Shown here: one piece after another, positions 33,412 to 43,328 of the stretch
Layout: every line of letters begins with the position of its first letter
How positions within the stretch are numbered: position 1 is the stretch's first letter
Source of the DNA: an uncultured Prevotellaceae bacterium
GTDB lineage: Bacteria > Bacteroidota > Bacteroidia > Bacteroidales > Muribaculaceae
Length of the DNA: 64,000 nt
Reading direction: 5' to 3'
Assembly (NCBI GenBank): GCA_900318645.1
Contig: ONLH01000023.1
Location: forward strand, 46,867-110,866
Translations under genes and position numbers: made by a program
Notes under the pieces: generated by a model
What the model saw: only the letters and a program-made list of their open reading frames with translations
What the model was told of the DNA's origin: nothing
The model's database searches: none

Positions 33412-36400
33412 ATGAACGTACTGAAAAGATTTCTACTCAGCTTCATGCTCATGTTGACGTGTACCCTAGTGTATGCTCAAACAGAAATCACAGGCACCGT
33501 CGTTGACGAGACTGGAGAGACCGTCATCGGCGCCACTGTGGTTGAGAAAGGTACCAGCAACGGTACAGTGACCGACTTTGATGGTAACTTCGTCATCAAG
33601 GTAAATCCCGGAACCATTCTGGTGGTATCCTACATCGGTTATGAAAAGATGGAGGTTGCCGCCGAGAATGGTATGACCATCACCCTCAAGGACAACGCCG
33701 TCGAGCTCAAGGAACTTGTGGTGACCGGTTATCAGGTACAGCGCAAGGCTGACTTGACCGGCGCCGTGGCTGTGATGGACATGAAGGGTCCGATCAGCGA
33801 CAGCGACCCCAACATGCTCAACTCGATGCAGGGCAAGCTCTCGGGTGTGGACATCGTGACCGATGCCGCTCCCGGTGGTGGCAGCTCCACCATCCGCGTG
33901 CGCGGTATGAGCACCGTCAACGCCTGTGACCCCTTGTATGTCATCGATGGTGTCGCCACCAACGAGAACCTGAACTCCCTGAACTCGGCCGATATCGAGT
34001 CCATTCAGGTCTTGAAAGACGCCTCCTCGGCTTCTATCTACGGTAGCCGTGCTGCCAACGGTGTCATCATCATCACCACCAAGAAGGGCAAGGACGGCCG
34101 CATGGCCATCAACGTCAACTACAATGCAGCTTTGCAGACTGTAGTCAAGACGTTTGACGTGCTGAATGCCGCTCAATGGGGCCAAGCCTACTGGCAGGCC
34201 GCCAAGAACGACGGTATCGCCCCCTCGGCAGCCGCTGCCCTGTATGGCACCGGCGCAACGCCCCAACTGGTATCATCGGTCAATGGCATCAATACTGCCG
34301 ACACCGACTGGCAGAAAGCCGTTTACAGCAACGCATGGACCCACAACATCACCGCCAGCATCAGTAATGGCAGTGAGAAGGGTTCCTACCTGTTCTCGGG
34401 CAGCTACATCAACCAGAACGGTCTGATGGACCGCACGTTCTACAAGCGCCTGAGCGGTCGTGTAAACTCTACCTACAACTTCAACCAGTACCTGCGTGTA
34501 GGTGAGAACTTGATGATAGCCAAGTGGGACAACCGTGGTGCCGACACCAACGGTGACCGTGGCATCCCCTACAGCGCCATGCGTCAGCATCCCGCCATTC
34601 CCATCTATTCGGCCGATGGCGTATTTGCCGATCCTGTTGCCATGTTGGGCAGCGATATCGACAACCCCGTGCAGACCCTTTACAATGCGCGCGACAACCA
34701 GAACTCGTCATGGCGCATCTTCGGTAACGCCTATGTTGACATCATGCCCATCAAGGGCCTGACCTTGAAGAGCAACATCGGTATTGAGCACGTCCAGTTC
34801 CTGAACAAGACGCTCACCCGCAATGTGCGTCCCAGCGACATCTCGGCCAACCGTGCCGTGAGCCGCAGCTACGGCCAGGGCGACACCTGGACTTGGACTA
34901 ATACCGCCAACTACCTGCTCGACATCAACGGTGTTCACCACTTCACCTTCCTGGCAGGTACCGAGGCTATCAAGTATGTGTTTGAGGACGTGGCAGCCAC
35001 CCGCAAGGACTATGCCTTTGAGGATGTGGATTACATGCAGATCGGTGCCGGTTCGGGTACGATGACCAACGGCGGTGGCAAGCAGGAGTGGGCATTGTTC
35101 TCGCTCTTCGGCAAGATTGACTACAACTATGCCGACCGCTACCTGTTGTCAGCCACCCTGCGCCGCGACCAGACTTCGCGCCTGTCCAAGAAGAACAATT
35201 CAGGCATCTTCCCCGCCTTCTCGGCCGCTTGGCGTATCTCGGAGGAGGCATTCTGGCCCAAAAACCACACCATCGACAACGTCAAGCTGCGTGCCGCATG
35301 GGGACAGAATGGTAACTCCGCTATTTCCAACAACTATGCTGCATATTCGACCTACGTCTATGACATGGGCAACGGTGCATACGACCTGAACGGCACCAAC
35401 ACCGGTGTTGTGAGCGGTATCAAGGTGCTCACCACCGGTAATCCCGACCTCAAGTGGGAGACCACGACCCAGACCAACATCGGTATTGATGCCTACCTGT
35501 TCAACAACACGGTAAGCCTCTCGGCCGACTACTATTGGAAGGACACCAAGGACATGATCACCATTCCTCCCGTGCTCTCAGTTGCCGGTGAGAATGCTGC
35601 CAAGTTTGTCAACACCGGTGAGATGAAGAACCACGGTTTCGAGTTGAACCTGGGTTACCACTCGCCCTCTTACGGCGACTTCTCTTGGGAAGGCAACTAC
35701 AACTTCTCGCTGTATCGCAACAAGCTGGTGAAGTATAATGATAAGGTGAGCGTCATCGGTGGTGACTTCCGTCTCATCGAGGGCAAGCCCATGGGCGTTT
35801 ACTATGGCTATGTGAGCGACGGCATCTTCCAGAATGCTGATCAGGTGAGCAACCATGCCATCCAGGAGGGTAAGGACATCGGTCGCCTCATCTTCCGCGA
35901 CATCAACGGCGACGGTTACGTGAATGACCAGGACCGCTGCATCATCGGTGACCCCAATCCCGACTTTGCAATGGGTCTGACACTCGCATTTTATTACAAG
36001 AACTGGTCGCTCTCGACCTTCTTCTCGGGCGAGTTTGGATTTGACATTTATAATGGTACGCGCAAGCAGACCGAGTTCATGACCTATGGTAACCTGTACA
36101 CCAACCGTGGTACTGCTGTCATGAATGCATGGACCCCCGAGAATACCGGTGCAAAGATTCCGGCTCTGACGACCATCGACGACAACAACGAGATGCGTAT
36201 GTCCACCTACTTTGTAGAGGACGGTTCCTACTTCAAGTGCAAGTACATCAAGTTGGGTTATCGCTTTGACCAGTCTTGGCTGCACACCCTTGGCCTGACT
36301 GCCATGAACATCTACGGCCAGGTTGAGAACGTCTTTACCGCTACCAAGTACAGCGGTCTTGACCCCGAGGTGCCCCTGGGCGTGTATGGTGCCCGCATCG

Positions 36401-36459
36401 ACAACGGCCCCTATCCCCGTGCAAGAACATTCTCGTTGGGACTGAACCTGTCATTCTAA
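33412..36459 (+). CDS. SusC/RagA-family TonB-dependent outer-membrane transporter (fructan locus, copy 1)
   Basis: This 1015-aa protein has a signal peptide (1-23, ending VYAQ), a carboxypeptidase-regulatory-like domain (about 24-105; EITGTVVDETGETVIGATV), a plug (GYQVQRKADLTGAVAVMD onward, about 110-230) and a C-terminal beta-barrel ending in LGLNLSF with the terminal Phe. It forms the import pore with the SusD lipoprotein encoded 36 bp downstream, taking fructo-oligosaccharides across the outer membrane with TonB energy. It has no N-terminal STN domain, so it is a transporter rather than a sigma-factor-linked receptor. Confidence 0.95.
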   Translation: MNVLKRFLLSFMLMLTCTLVYAQTEITGTVVDETGETVIGATVVEKGTSNGTVTDFDGNFVIKVNPGTILVVSYIGYEKMEVAAENGMTITLKDNAVELKELVVTGYQVQRKADLTGAVAVMDMKGPISDSDPNMLNSMQGKLSGVDIVTDAAPGGGSSTIRVRGMSTVNACDPLYVIDGVATNENLNSLNSADIESIQVLKDASSASIYGSRAANGVIIITTKKGKDGRMAINVNYNAALQTVVKTFDVLNAAQWGQAYWQAAKNDGIAPSAAAALYGTGATPQLVSSVNGINTADTDWQKAVYSNAWTHNITASISNGSEKGSYLFSGSYINQNGLMDRTFYKRLSGRVNSTYNFNQYLRVGENLMIAKWDNRGADTNGDRGIPYSAMRQHPAIPIYSADGVFADPVAMLGSDIDNPVQTLYNARDNQNSSWRIFGNAYVDIMPIKGLTLKSNIGIEHVQFLNKTLTRNVRPSDISANRAVSRSYGQGDTWTWTNTANYLLDINGVHHFTFLAGTEAIKYVFEDVAATRKDYAFEDVDYMQIGAGSGTMTNGGGKQEWALFSLFGKIDYNYADRYLLSATLRRDQTSRLSKKNNSGIFPAFSAAWRISEEAFWPKNHTIDNVKLRAAWGQNGNSAISNNYAAYSTYVYDMGNGAYDLNGTNTGVVSGIKVLTTGNPDLKWETTTQTNIGIDAYLFNNTVSLSADYYWKDTKDMITIPPVLSVAGENAAKFVNTGEMKNHGFELNLGYHSPSYGDFSWEGNYNFSLYRNKLVKYNDKVSVIGGDFRLIEGKPMGVYYGYVSDGIFQNADQVSNHAIQEGKDIGRLIFRDINGDGYVNDQDRCIIGDPNPDFAMGLTLAFYYKNWSLSTFFSGEFGFDIYNGTRKQTEFMTYGNLYTNRGTAVMNAWTPENTGAKIPALTTIDDNNEMRMSTYFVEDGSYFKCKYIKLGYRFDQSWLHTLGLTAMNIYGQVENVFTATKYSGLDPEVPLGVYGARIDNGPYPRARTFSLGLNLSF

Positions 36460-36495
36460 ATTGTTGAGGTACTAATGATTAAAAATTCAAAGACA

Positions 36496-38187
36496 ATGAA
36501 AAAGACAATATATCAACTGATTCTTGTAGTCTGCATCTTGGGTGTTTTCACCTCTTGTAATGATATGCTCGACACCGTTCCTCAGGGACAGTTCACCAGC
36601 GAGCAGATTGACGACTCTTCGGTAGAAGGCCTTGTGGCTTCGGCCTATGCTGGTCTGGAGGCACACTTCTATGGCAACAATGAGGCTTTTGCTGGACCTT
36701 CCACCAACTGGATCTTTGACGTGCGCAGCGACGATGCCTATAAGGGCGGTGGCGGCACTGGTATGGAGGAGAACATCCACCTGCTGGAGGTTTCCGAAAT
36801 CAACTCCGACAACGTTTCCTGCCTGAACAAGTGGCAGAACAACTACTACGCCATTTCTCGTGTACACAATGCGATGAACGCTCTGGCTGATGCTACCTCG
36901 GTGAGCAATGCTGCTCAGCTGATGGGTGAGCTCAAGACCCTGCGCGCCTGGTACTACTTTGACCTCATCCGCATTTTCAACCGTATTCCTTACTTCAACG
37001 AGACCGATGACGTGAATACCAAGACCAATGATGAGTTCACCCGTGATGAGATCTTCTCATTCATCAAGCGTGACCTCACCGAGGCTATTGAGGTGCTGCC
37101 TGCAGCCAAGAGTCCTGCTGGCCGTATCACCCGCACCACCGCCCAGGCCATTATGGCCAAGGTGTGTGCCTTCACTCGTGACTGGGAGGGTGTCAGGACC
37201 TATGCCGACGCTGTTATTTCCAGTGGCCAGTACAGGCTGTATGACAACTTTGGCGACCTGTCCAAGATTGCCTTCAACAACGGCAGCGAGAGCGTGTTTG
37301 CACTGCAGTGCTCGACCGCTAACGACAATGCCCACATCAACTGGTCCAACTTGCTGAACTGCACCTACAGCGACGGCAACCTCTATGGCACGGGCGACGA
37401 CTTCTTCTATGGTTCGCAGAACCTGGTGAACGCCTTCCGCACCGACCCTAACAGCGGTCTGCCTTACCTGGATGGTAGTTTCAACGATGTGGATGTGACC
37501 GAGAACTATGACGGTTGTCTTGACCCCCGCGTGGACTTCACCGTGGGCCGTATCGGTTTCCCCTGGCGTGGCCATCTCTATACCGCCGGCTGGTGTCGTG
37601 CCTATGACGTGTATGGTGAGTTCTCCAACAAGAAGGCTTGGCCCGCTCCCGAAGAGGCGCTCGCATCCTGGCCTTGGGGCTGCAGCTCATTGAACTTCAT
37701 GTTCATCCGCTATGCCGACATTCTTTTGCTGAAGGCCGAAGCCCTCATTGAATTGGCTACAGGCACCAATGCCGCTACCGACGAGACTCTCGTTGAGGCC
37801 CGCGCTCTGGTCAATCAGGTGCGCCTGCGTGCTGCCAACAGCATCGATGGCAATTATTATCCCCAAGACCTCGACCCGTCCAAGGCCGACTACTATGTTG
37901 AACCGTATCCCACCGATTGGGACGGCAATCTGTTCTGGACCAAGGAGCGTGCCCGTCTGGCAGTGCGCTTTGAGCGCCGCCTGGAACTTGCTCTGGAAGG
38001 CAACCGCTGGTTTGACCTCGTGCGCTGGGGCAATGACTATCTCATCAACACGATGAACACCTACATGACCAAGGAAAGCGCTCTGCGCAGTTACTACGCT
38101 GGCCGTTCAGTTAGCGCCAACGAGATTTTCCTGCCAGTTCCTCTGGCCGAGATTGACAATTCCAATGGACTTTACAAACAATATTAA
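36496..38187 (+). CDS. SusD/RagB-family surface glycan-binding lipoprotein (copy 1)
   Basis: The protein is 563 aa from ATG 36496 (MKKTIYQLIL); ATG 36475 would add seven polar residues ahead of the signal and is less likely. The signal peptide ends in a lipobox FTSCND. The TPR-rich SusD fold is supported by LKTLRAWYYFDLIRIFNRIP, RYADILLLKAEALIELA and the C-terminal FERRLELALEGNRWFDLVRWG. SusD forms the lid over the SusC barrel and captures oligosaccharide. It follows susC directly and shares its operon. Confidence 0.94.
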   Translation: MKKTIYQLILVVCILGVFTSCNDMLDTVPQGQFTSEQIDDSSVEGLVASAYAGLEAHFYGNNEAFAGPSTNWIFDVRSDDAYKGGGGTGMEENIHLLEVSEINSDNVSCLNKWQNNYYAISRVHNAMNALADATSVSNAAQLMGELKTLRAWYYFDLIRIFNRIPYFNETDDVNTKTNDEFTRDEIFSFIKRDLTEAIEVLPAAKSPAGRITRTTAQAIMAKVCAFTRDWEGVRTYADAVISSGQYRLYDNFGDLSKIAFNNGSESVFALQCSTANDNAHINWSNLLNCTYSDGNLYGTGDDFFYGSQNLVNAFRTDPNSGLPYLDGSFNDVDVTENYDGCLDPRVDFTVGRIGFPWRGHLYTAGWCRAYDVYGEFSNKKAWPAPEEALASWPWGCSSLNFMFIRYADILLLKAEALIELATGTNAATDETLVEARALVNQVRLRAANSIDGNYYPQDLDPSKADYYVEPYPTDWDGNLFWTKERARLAVRFERRLELALEGNRWFDLVRWGNDYLINTMNTYMTKESALRSYYAGRSVSANEIFLPVPLAEIDNSNGLYKQY

Positions 38188-38204
38188 AGCAAACTCTTCG
38201 CACT

Positions 38205-40199
38205 ATGAAAAAGATATATTTTGGTCTTATCGCCATTTTGACGCTTTTTACTGCCTGCTCGGATGTTGATCTCGAACCGATGAACTCCAGCGAGGCAGTG
38301 ACCAACCTGCGTGCCGAGTACACCCCTGGGAGCCGTCAGGTAACCCTCAAGTGGACCAACCCGACGATGCCGGGCCAGACCGGTATCCAGATTATCAAGG
38401 ACGATGCCGACGTCATCAACCTGGATGGTGTGGTGGACAGCTACTTTATCAAGAAGGCTCCAGCCAATGTGGACGTTTCCTATACGGTCAAGGCCCGTTA
38501 CAACGACGGCCGCGTGTCGCAAGGCCAGACCGTGCGCCTGCACATCGACTATGAGGCCCAGAAGGGTGCCAATATCGTTGCCATGCTTGTTCCCGAGGAC
38601 TATGAGACCTCAGCCGACGAGAAAGACGCTGTGGCATGGTTCCAGAACAATTATGTGAAGACCGGTAAGGGTGTCCTGCTCACTCCCTCGACCATCGATG
38701 ACCTCGATATCGAGAGCCAGTCGGCTTGCTGGGTAATGTGCGACCGCGTCGGCATCGACCGCGGCTGGCAGAACCTGCCCGGCAACTTGGCATCGACCGC
38801 TACCATCGAGGCCCTGAAGGCCTTTACCGCTGATGGTGGTAACCTGTTCCTCACCAACCATGCTACCCAGCTCACCGTAGCCGTGGGCCGTATCGCCGAG
38901 GCTTACGCTCCTGGTATCTACGGTAGCGGCGAGGGTGGCCAGAATGGCGACATCTGGGGCTCACAGCCTATCATCGGTAACGCCGAGGGTCAGATTTATG
39001 ACCACAGCGGTCACGACATCTACCGCGGCATGAAGTTCGTCAGCGGTCTGTATGAGCGCTCGATCTACACCTTCATCGGTGCTGGTGTCAAGGGCGACCA
39101 CAACTGTATGTGGGACCTCAATGCCTATGGCTTGGCTCCCAATCCCAACGTCGTGAAGGCTTGGGAAGACCTGACTAACTCGCACGTATTGGGTACCTGG
39201 AACCACGTGGTGGACTACTGCTGCGCCGGTATCATCGACTTTGATCCCACTTCGACCTTTGCAGGCCGCGTCCTCGCCGTGGGCTTGGCAGCCTATGAGT
39301 GGAACCTGGGTGGACAGACCAATTCCTGCCAGGATCAGTTGGAGCGATTCACCGCCAACTGTTTGACCTATGTGAGCACGCCCGCTGAGGAAAAGGTGGC
39401 CATGCTCGTGCCCAACGACTATAGTAATAGCGACGACGAGAAGAGCGCTGTCGAGTGGTTCAAGGCCAACTATGTGAACAAGGGCAAGGGTATCCTGCTC
39501 ACTCCCTCCACTATCGACGAACTCGACATCGAGAACAATCCCATGTGCTGGGTAATGTGTGACCGCATCGGCATAGACCGTGGCTGGCAGAACCTGCCTG
39601 GTGATCTGGCATCGACCGCCACCATCGAGGCGCTGAAGGCCTATGCCGCCGACGGTGGTAACCTGTTCCTGACCAACCACGCTACCCAGCTCACAGTAGC
39701 CGTAGGCCGTATCGCCGAGGCTTATGCTCCTGGCATCTACGGCAGCGGCGAGGGTGGCATGAATGGTGACGTCTGGGGCTCACAGCCCATCATCGGCAAT
39801 GCCGAAGGTCAGATTTATGACCACAGCGGCCATGACATCTATTGGGGTATGGACTTCGTGAGCGGCCTGTATGAGCGCTCAATCTACACCTTCATCGGTC
39901 CTGGCATCAAGGGCGACCACAACTGCATGTGGGATCTCAATGCCTATGGTCTCGCTCCCAACCCCAACGTCGTGAAGGCTTGGGAAGAGCTGACCAACTC
40001 GACCGTGCTGGGCACCTGGAACCACGTGGTGGACTACTGCTGCGCCGGCATCATCGACTTTGCTCCCACCACTGGCTATCCCGGCCGCATCCTCGCCGTG
40101 GGCTTGGCAGCCTATGAGTGGAATCTGGGTGGAGAACCTAACTCTTGCCAATCACAACTCGAGAAATTCACCGGTAACTGCATCAGCTACCTGAAGTAA
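38205..40199 (+). CDS. Surface glycan-binding lipoprotein with two tandem DUF4960-type domains
   Basis: This 664-aa protein has a lipobox (TLFTACSD), an N-terminal FN3-like domain (about 30-115; VTLKWTNPTMPGQTGIQI) and two nearly identical DUF4960-like domains at about 125-390 and 398-664. Each runs from AMLVPxDY..S.DEK.AV to the final .C..Y. Single-domain relatives in fructan loci (BT1761 type) bind levan at the cell surface. The doubling would raise avidity or reach. Codon-level similarity between the repeats is high, so the duplication is recent. It lies 17 bp after susD and 9 bp before the GH32 gene. Confidence 0.88.
   Translation: MKKIYFGLIAILTLFTACSDVDLEPMNSSEAVTNLRAEYTPGSRQVTLKWTNPTMPGQTGIQIIKDDADVINLDGVVDSYFIKKAPANVDVSYTVKARYNDGRVSQGQTVRLHIDYEAQKGANIVAMLVPEDYETSADEKDAVAWFQNNYVKTGKGVLLTPSTIDDLDIESQSACWVMCDRVGIDRGWQNLPGNLASTATIEALKAFTADGGNLFLTNHATQLTVAVGRIAEAYAPGIYGSGEGGQNGDIWGSQPIIGNAEGQIYDHSGHDIYRGMKFVSGLYERSIYTFIGAGVKGDHNCMWDLNAYGLAPNPNVVKAWEDLTNSHVLGTWNHVVDYCCAGIIDFDPTSTFAGRVLAVGLAAYEWNLGGQTNSCQDQLERFTANCLTYVSTPAEEKVAMLVPNDYSNSDDEKSAVEWFKANYVNKGKGILLTPSTIDELDIENNPMCWVMCDRIGIDRGWQNLPGDLASTATIEALKAYAADGGNLFLTNHATQLTVAVGRIAEAYAPGIYGSGEGGMNGDVWGSQPIIGNAEGQIYDHSGHDIYWGMDFVSGLYERSIYTFIGPGIKGDHNCMWDLNAYGLAPNPNVVKAWEELTNSTVLGTWNHVVDYCCAGIIDFAPTTGYPGRILAVGLAAYEWNLGGEPNSCQSQLEKFTGNCISYLK
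38580..40196 (+). repeat. Intragenic tandem duplication of about 0.8 kb
   Basis: Unit 1 spans about 38580-39382 and unit 2 about 39400-40196. Long stretches match almost base for base, for example around 38877-38935 and 39697-39755. It encodes the doubled DUF4960-type domain. Confidence 0.85.
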
Positions 40200-40208
40200 C
40201 GTTAAGTG

Positions 40209-42578
40209 ATGAAACTGAGACAAATCCTGTTTACTGCATTGGTGTCTGCCCTGCCGGCAGGCATCAATGCCCAGCAGGTTGCAGCACACTACACCATGTC
40301 GCTGACCGACGGCGGTAAGATTGAGGAGACGGTGTCACACAACCAGTACACCGTCACCTCACAGTTGCCCGCCTGCATGGTTCAGGGACTGAATGGTGAT
40401 GCCTTGCGCTTTGATGGCTACTCCAACTATGTGAAGGCTGGCCTTCCCGTGGGCTCTTTCAGCACCGATGCCTTGACCATCAGTGTTGTGCTCGCAGCCG
40501 AAGCCTATCCGATGATGCAGGTGGATGTCGCCGAGACGACCCCCACGTTTGCAACAGTGTTTGGTAATCTGGATGGCAAACAAGGCTTTGCTCTGGAATT
40601 GTCGTCTCAGGGTGACCTGCGCTTCCGTTTCGGTTCTGCCTACGCTGGCGGTTATCTCTTCTCCTTCAATGGTGATACCAAATTGCCGCGTGGCAAGTGG
40701 AGCGTGGTAACCGTCGTGCTTGACAAGGCTGGCAATGCTGCAACCATGTACCTCAACGGTACCGCCATCGGAACTGGCCGCATGAGCCGCGCCGGTGTTG
40801 TCCACAGCACTGCCGATTTCTATATCGGTAAGGATGCCTCCGACGTCAAGGCTGGTCCGTTCCTGATCAATACCTTTGTCGGTCTGATTGATGATATCGC
40901 CATCTATAACGGTGTCATGACAGCCGATCAGGTGGCAGCATTGGTGCCCGTCAATCCCGCTTTGCCCGATTTCAATTATCCCGCATCGCGTTATGCGTCA
41001 AGCCTGTGGCGTCCTCAGTTCCACGGTATGCCTTCGGGCGGCTGGACCAACGAGAGCCACGGTATGACCTATAGCGACGGCAAGTTCCATGTCTTCTTCC
41101 AGAAGAATGCCAATGGCCCCTACATGTCACGTCTGCACTGGGGACACATCACGAGTGAGAACCTGTACAGTTGGCGTGAAGAGCCCATTGCCATCGCCCC
41201 GGGCGAGAACTATGACATCAAGGGCTGCTGGAGCGGTTGTGTCTATGACAACAATGGCACTCCCAGCATCCTTTATACCGCTGTGGACAATGCCCGTGCG
41301 GTGATTGCCCAAGCCAATCCCGCAGATGCTACGCTCATCGACTGGAACAAGCAGGGCATTATCGTCAACGGACGTCCTGCAGGATTGTCCGATGATTTCC
41401 GCGACCCGTACCACTTCACGGTGGATGGAAAGCAGTACGTCATCGTGGGTACCAGCAAGAACGGTGTGGGTGCTTGCACGTTGCACAAACTGGAAGGCGG
41501 CACCTGGACCAATGACGGTACCATCTTCTTCCAGGGTGGTAATGCCAATCAGCACGGAACCTTCTGGGAGATGCCCAACGTGACCGATATGGGCGGCGGC
41601 AAGTGGCTGTTCACTTGCACTCCGCTGGGCATGGGCAGTGGTGTACGCACCCTGTGCTGGACCGGTTCCATCGGTGCCGACGGCAAGTTCATCCCCGATG
41701 GTAGTGGCATACAGTATCTTGAGATGGGAGGCATCAGCCGTGACGGTTACGGCTTGCTCTCACCCACCATCTACAAGAAGGACGGTAAGATCCTCATGCT
41801 GGGTATCGTGCCCGACAAACTGCCGACCAACGTGAACTATAACATGGGTTGGGCGCACAACTACTCCCTGCCCCGCGAAATCAGCCTCGATGCGAATGGT
41901 TCACTGGTTCAGAAGCCTTATAGCGGTCTGACAGGGATGCGCACCAAGACTGCCGTTACCCGCAACCTCACCCTCAACGGCACTGAGTCGCTGGCTCCCG
42001 TCAGCGGCCGCCAGATTGAGTTGCTGGGTGAGTTCACGGTGACCGATGGCAAGATGGGCTTCAATTTCCTGAAGTCGGGCTCAGGCAAGGTATCCTTGAC
42101 CTATGATGCCGCTAGCGGTAACCTCACCCTCGACATGACGGCTCTGACCAGGACCTCCAATGATGGTGGCGTTTACAATGGTATCTATACTGCCGCCCTG
42201 CCCAAGCGCGTGGCTGCCGGAGAGACGTTGAAACTCCATGTTTATCTCGATGGTTCCATCGTTGACATCTTTGTGAACGACACTTGGGCCTACTCGGTGC
42301 GTCTGTTCCCCAACGATGCAACCCAGGTCGAGGCCGAGGCTTTTGCCACAGCTGCAACACCTGCCCGCATCAATGCTTGGACGCTGGACCCTACAATGGA
42401 ACCCGCCCCTACCGTGGTGGGTGATGTAAATGGTGATGGCGAAGTGAATATCGCCGACGTTAACGCTGTGATTGACATCATCCTGTCGGGCGGTTCTTCT
42501 GATTCTGCCGATGTGAATGGTGACAGCGAAGTGAACATCGCCGATGTGAATGCAGTGATTGACATTATCCTTAGTTAA
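40209..42578 (+). CDS. GH32 glycoside hydrolase with N-terminal LamG-like domain and dockerin-like tail; altered nucleophile motif
   Basis: The protein is 789 aa from ATG 40209; GTG 40206 is an alternative. A signal peptide (MKLRQILFTALVSALPAGINA) is followed by a LamG-like jelly roll (about 30-235), a GH32 five-bladed propeller (about 255-580), a GH32 C-terminal beta-sandwich, and two dockerin-like repeats (about 738-789). GH32 enzymes hydrolyse beta-fructans. FRDP (D399) and WEMP (acid/base E454) are present, but the usual WMNDPNG nucleophile motif reads GWTNESHGM, with E282 in place of Asp. This may mark a variant subfamily or altered activity. It is the last enzyme of the first susCD block. 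Confidence 0.85.
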   Translation: MKLRQILFTALVSALPAGINAQQVAAHYTMSLTDGGKIEETVSHNQYTVTSQLPACMVQGLNGDALRFDGYSNYVKAGLPVGSFSTDALTISVVLAAEAYPMMQVDVAETTPTFATVFGNLDGKQGFALELSSQGDLRFRFGSAYAGGYLFSFNGDTKLPRGKWSVVTVVLDKAGNAATMYLNGTAIGTGRMSRAGVVHSTADFYIGKDASDVKAGPFLINTFVGLIDDIAIYNGVMTADQVAALVPVNPALPDFNYPASRYASSLWRPQFHGMPSGGWTNESHGMTYSDGKFHVFFQKNANGPYMSRLHWGHITSENLYSWREEPIAIAPGENYDIKGCWSGCVYDNNGTPSILYTAVDNARAVIAQANPADATLIDWNKQGIIVNGRPAGLSDDFRDPYHFTVDGKQYVIVGTSKNGVGACTLHKLEGGTWTNDGTIFFQGGNANQHGTFWEMPNVTDMGGGKWLFTCTPLGMGSGVRTLCWTGSIGADGKFIPDGSGIQYLEMGGISRDGYGLLSPTIYKKDGKILMLGIVPDKLPTNVNYNMGWAHNYSLPREISLDANGSLVQKPYSGLTGMRTKTAVTRNLTLNGTESLAPVSGRQIELLGEFTVTDGKMGFNFLKSGSGKVSLTYDAASGNLTLDMTALTRTSNDGGVYNGIYTAALPKRVAAGETLKLHVYLDGSIVDIFVNDTWAYSVRLFPNDATQVEAEAFATAATPARINAWTLDPTMEPAPTVVGDVNGDGEVNIADVNAVIDIILSGGSSDSADVNGDSEVNIADVNAVIDIILS

Positions 42579-42594
42579 TCAAGACTGAACGACA

Positions 42595-43209
42595 ATGATG
42601 TTGATTGCAGATACCCTGGTGGTCATTGGACTCGCTACCGCCTCGCTGGGAACCATCCAGGAGACGGGTGGCGTGCAAGAACGCAGCTTCTGGCTCCGTA
42701 ACGACGGGTCAGAGGCTGTGACCTTGCAGCAGGGTTACACCTCCTGTGAGTGTACAACTATCGAGTTCGACAGGTTTGCCCAGGTGCAGCCGGGTGATTC
42801 TTCCCAAGTCATCCTGCGGTTCAATCCGCAGGGCAGGGGAGGGGACTTTAACGTGACAGGCACCGTGGTCTATGGCACCGAGCGCAAGCGCGTGAAGCTG
42901 GCGATGACGGGAAACAGCATCCTGAGCGAAGAGACGCTCATGAGGCGCTACCCCATCGCTGTGAGCGAAAACCTGCGCCTCTCGACCGACCGTTTTGACC
43001 TCGGCATTTTGCACCCCGGCGAGACCAAGGAGAGAAGTGTGGTTGTCCTGCACCGTGACGAGAGTGACCGCACCGAGACCTTGACCATCACCTACACCCC
43101 CGATGAAAAGACCCCAAAAGGGCTGCAACATATCCCCTATACGGTCACCACAACCGAGCAGGGCAAGCCGCGGCAACTGGTCATCACCCTTGACGTGATG
43201 ATTAAGTAG
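42595..43209 (+). CDS. DUF1573-domain protein
   Basis: A 204-aa protein with the DUF1573 (ASH/Ig-like) signature: LGTIQETGGVQERSFWLRND, the motif YTSCECTTIEF, and a second similar beta-sandwich from about residue 115 (FDLGILHPGETKERSVVV). The N terminus is a short hydrophobic stretch without a clear cleavage site or lipobox, so export is uncertain. Family members are usually periplasmic or secreted, with unknown function. It lies 16 bp after the GH32 gene and is the last gene of the first fructan operon, followed by a terminator. Confidence 0.8.
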   Translation: MMLIADTLVVIGLATASLGTIQETGGVQERSFWLRNDGSEAVTLQQGYTSCECTTIEFDRFAQVQPGDSSQVILRFNPQGRGGDFNVTGTVVYGTERKRVKLAMTGNSILSEETLMRRYPIAVSENLRLSTDRFDLGILHPGETKERSVVVLHRDESDRTETLTITYTPDEKTPKGLQHIPYTVTTTEQGKPRQLVITLDVMIK

Positions 43210-43234
43210 GATGAGTGATTAGTGAATATTTTTA

Positions 43235-43264
43235 GAGACGCAGACCTTGTGTTTGCGTTTTTTT
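43235..43264 (+). terminator. Terminator after the first fructan operon
   Basis: AGACGCA and TGCGTTT flank a short loop and are followed by a T run. It is related in sequence to the palindrome inside the hybrid regulator (32093-32114). Confidence 0.6.
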
Positions 43265-43298
43265 ATACCTGAAAAAAGCAACTATTTGCAAATATTCC

Positions 43299-43328
43299 TT
43301 GGTAACCGAAGGAAAAATACTAACTTTG
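43299..43328 (+). promoter_or_regulatory. Promoter of the second susC operon
   Basis: TTG (43299-43301), 19 nt, then TAACTTTG (43321-43328). Spacing and flanks match the promoter at 32970-33000, so both operons are probably read by the same activator. Confidence 0.7.
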
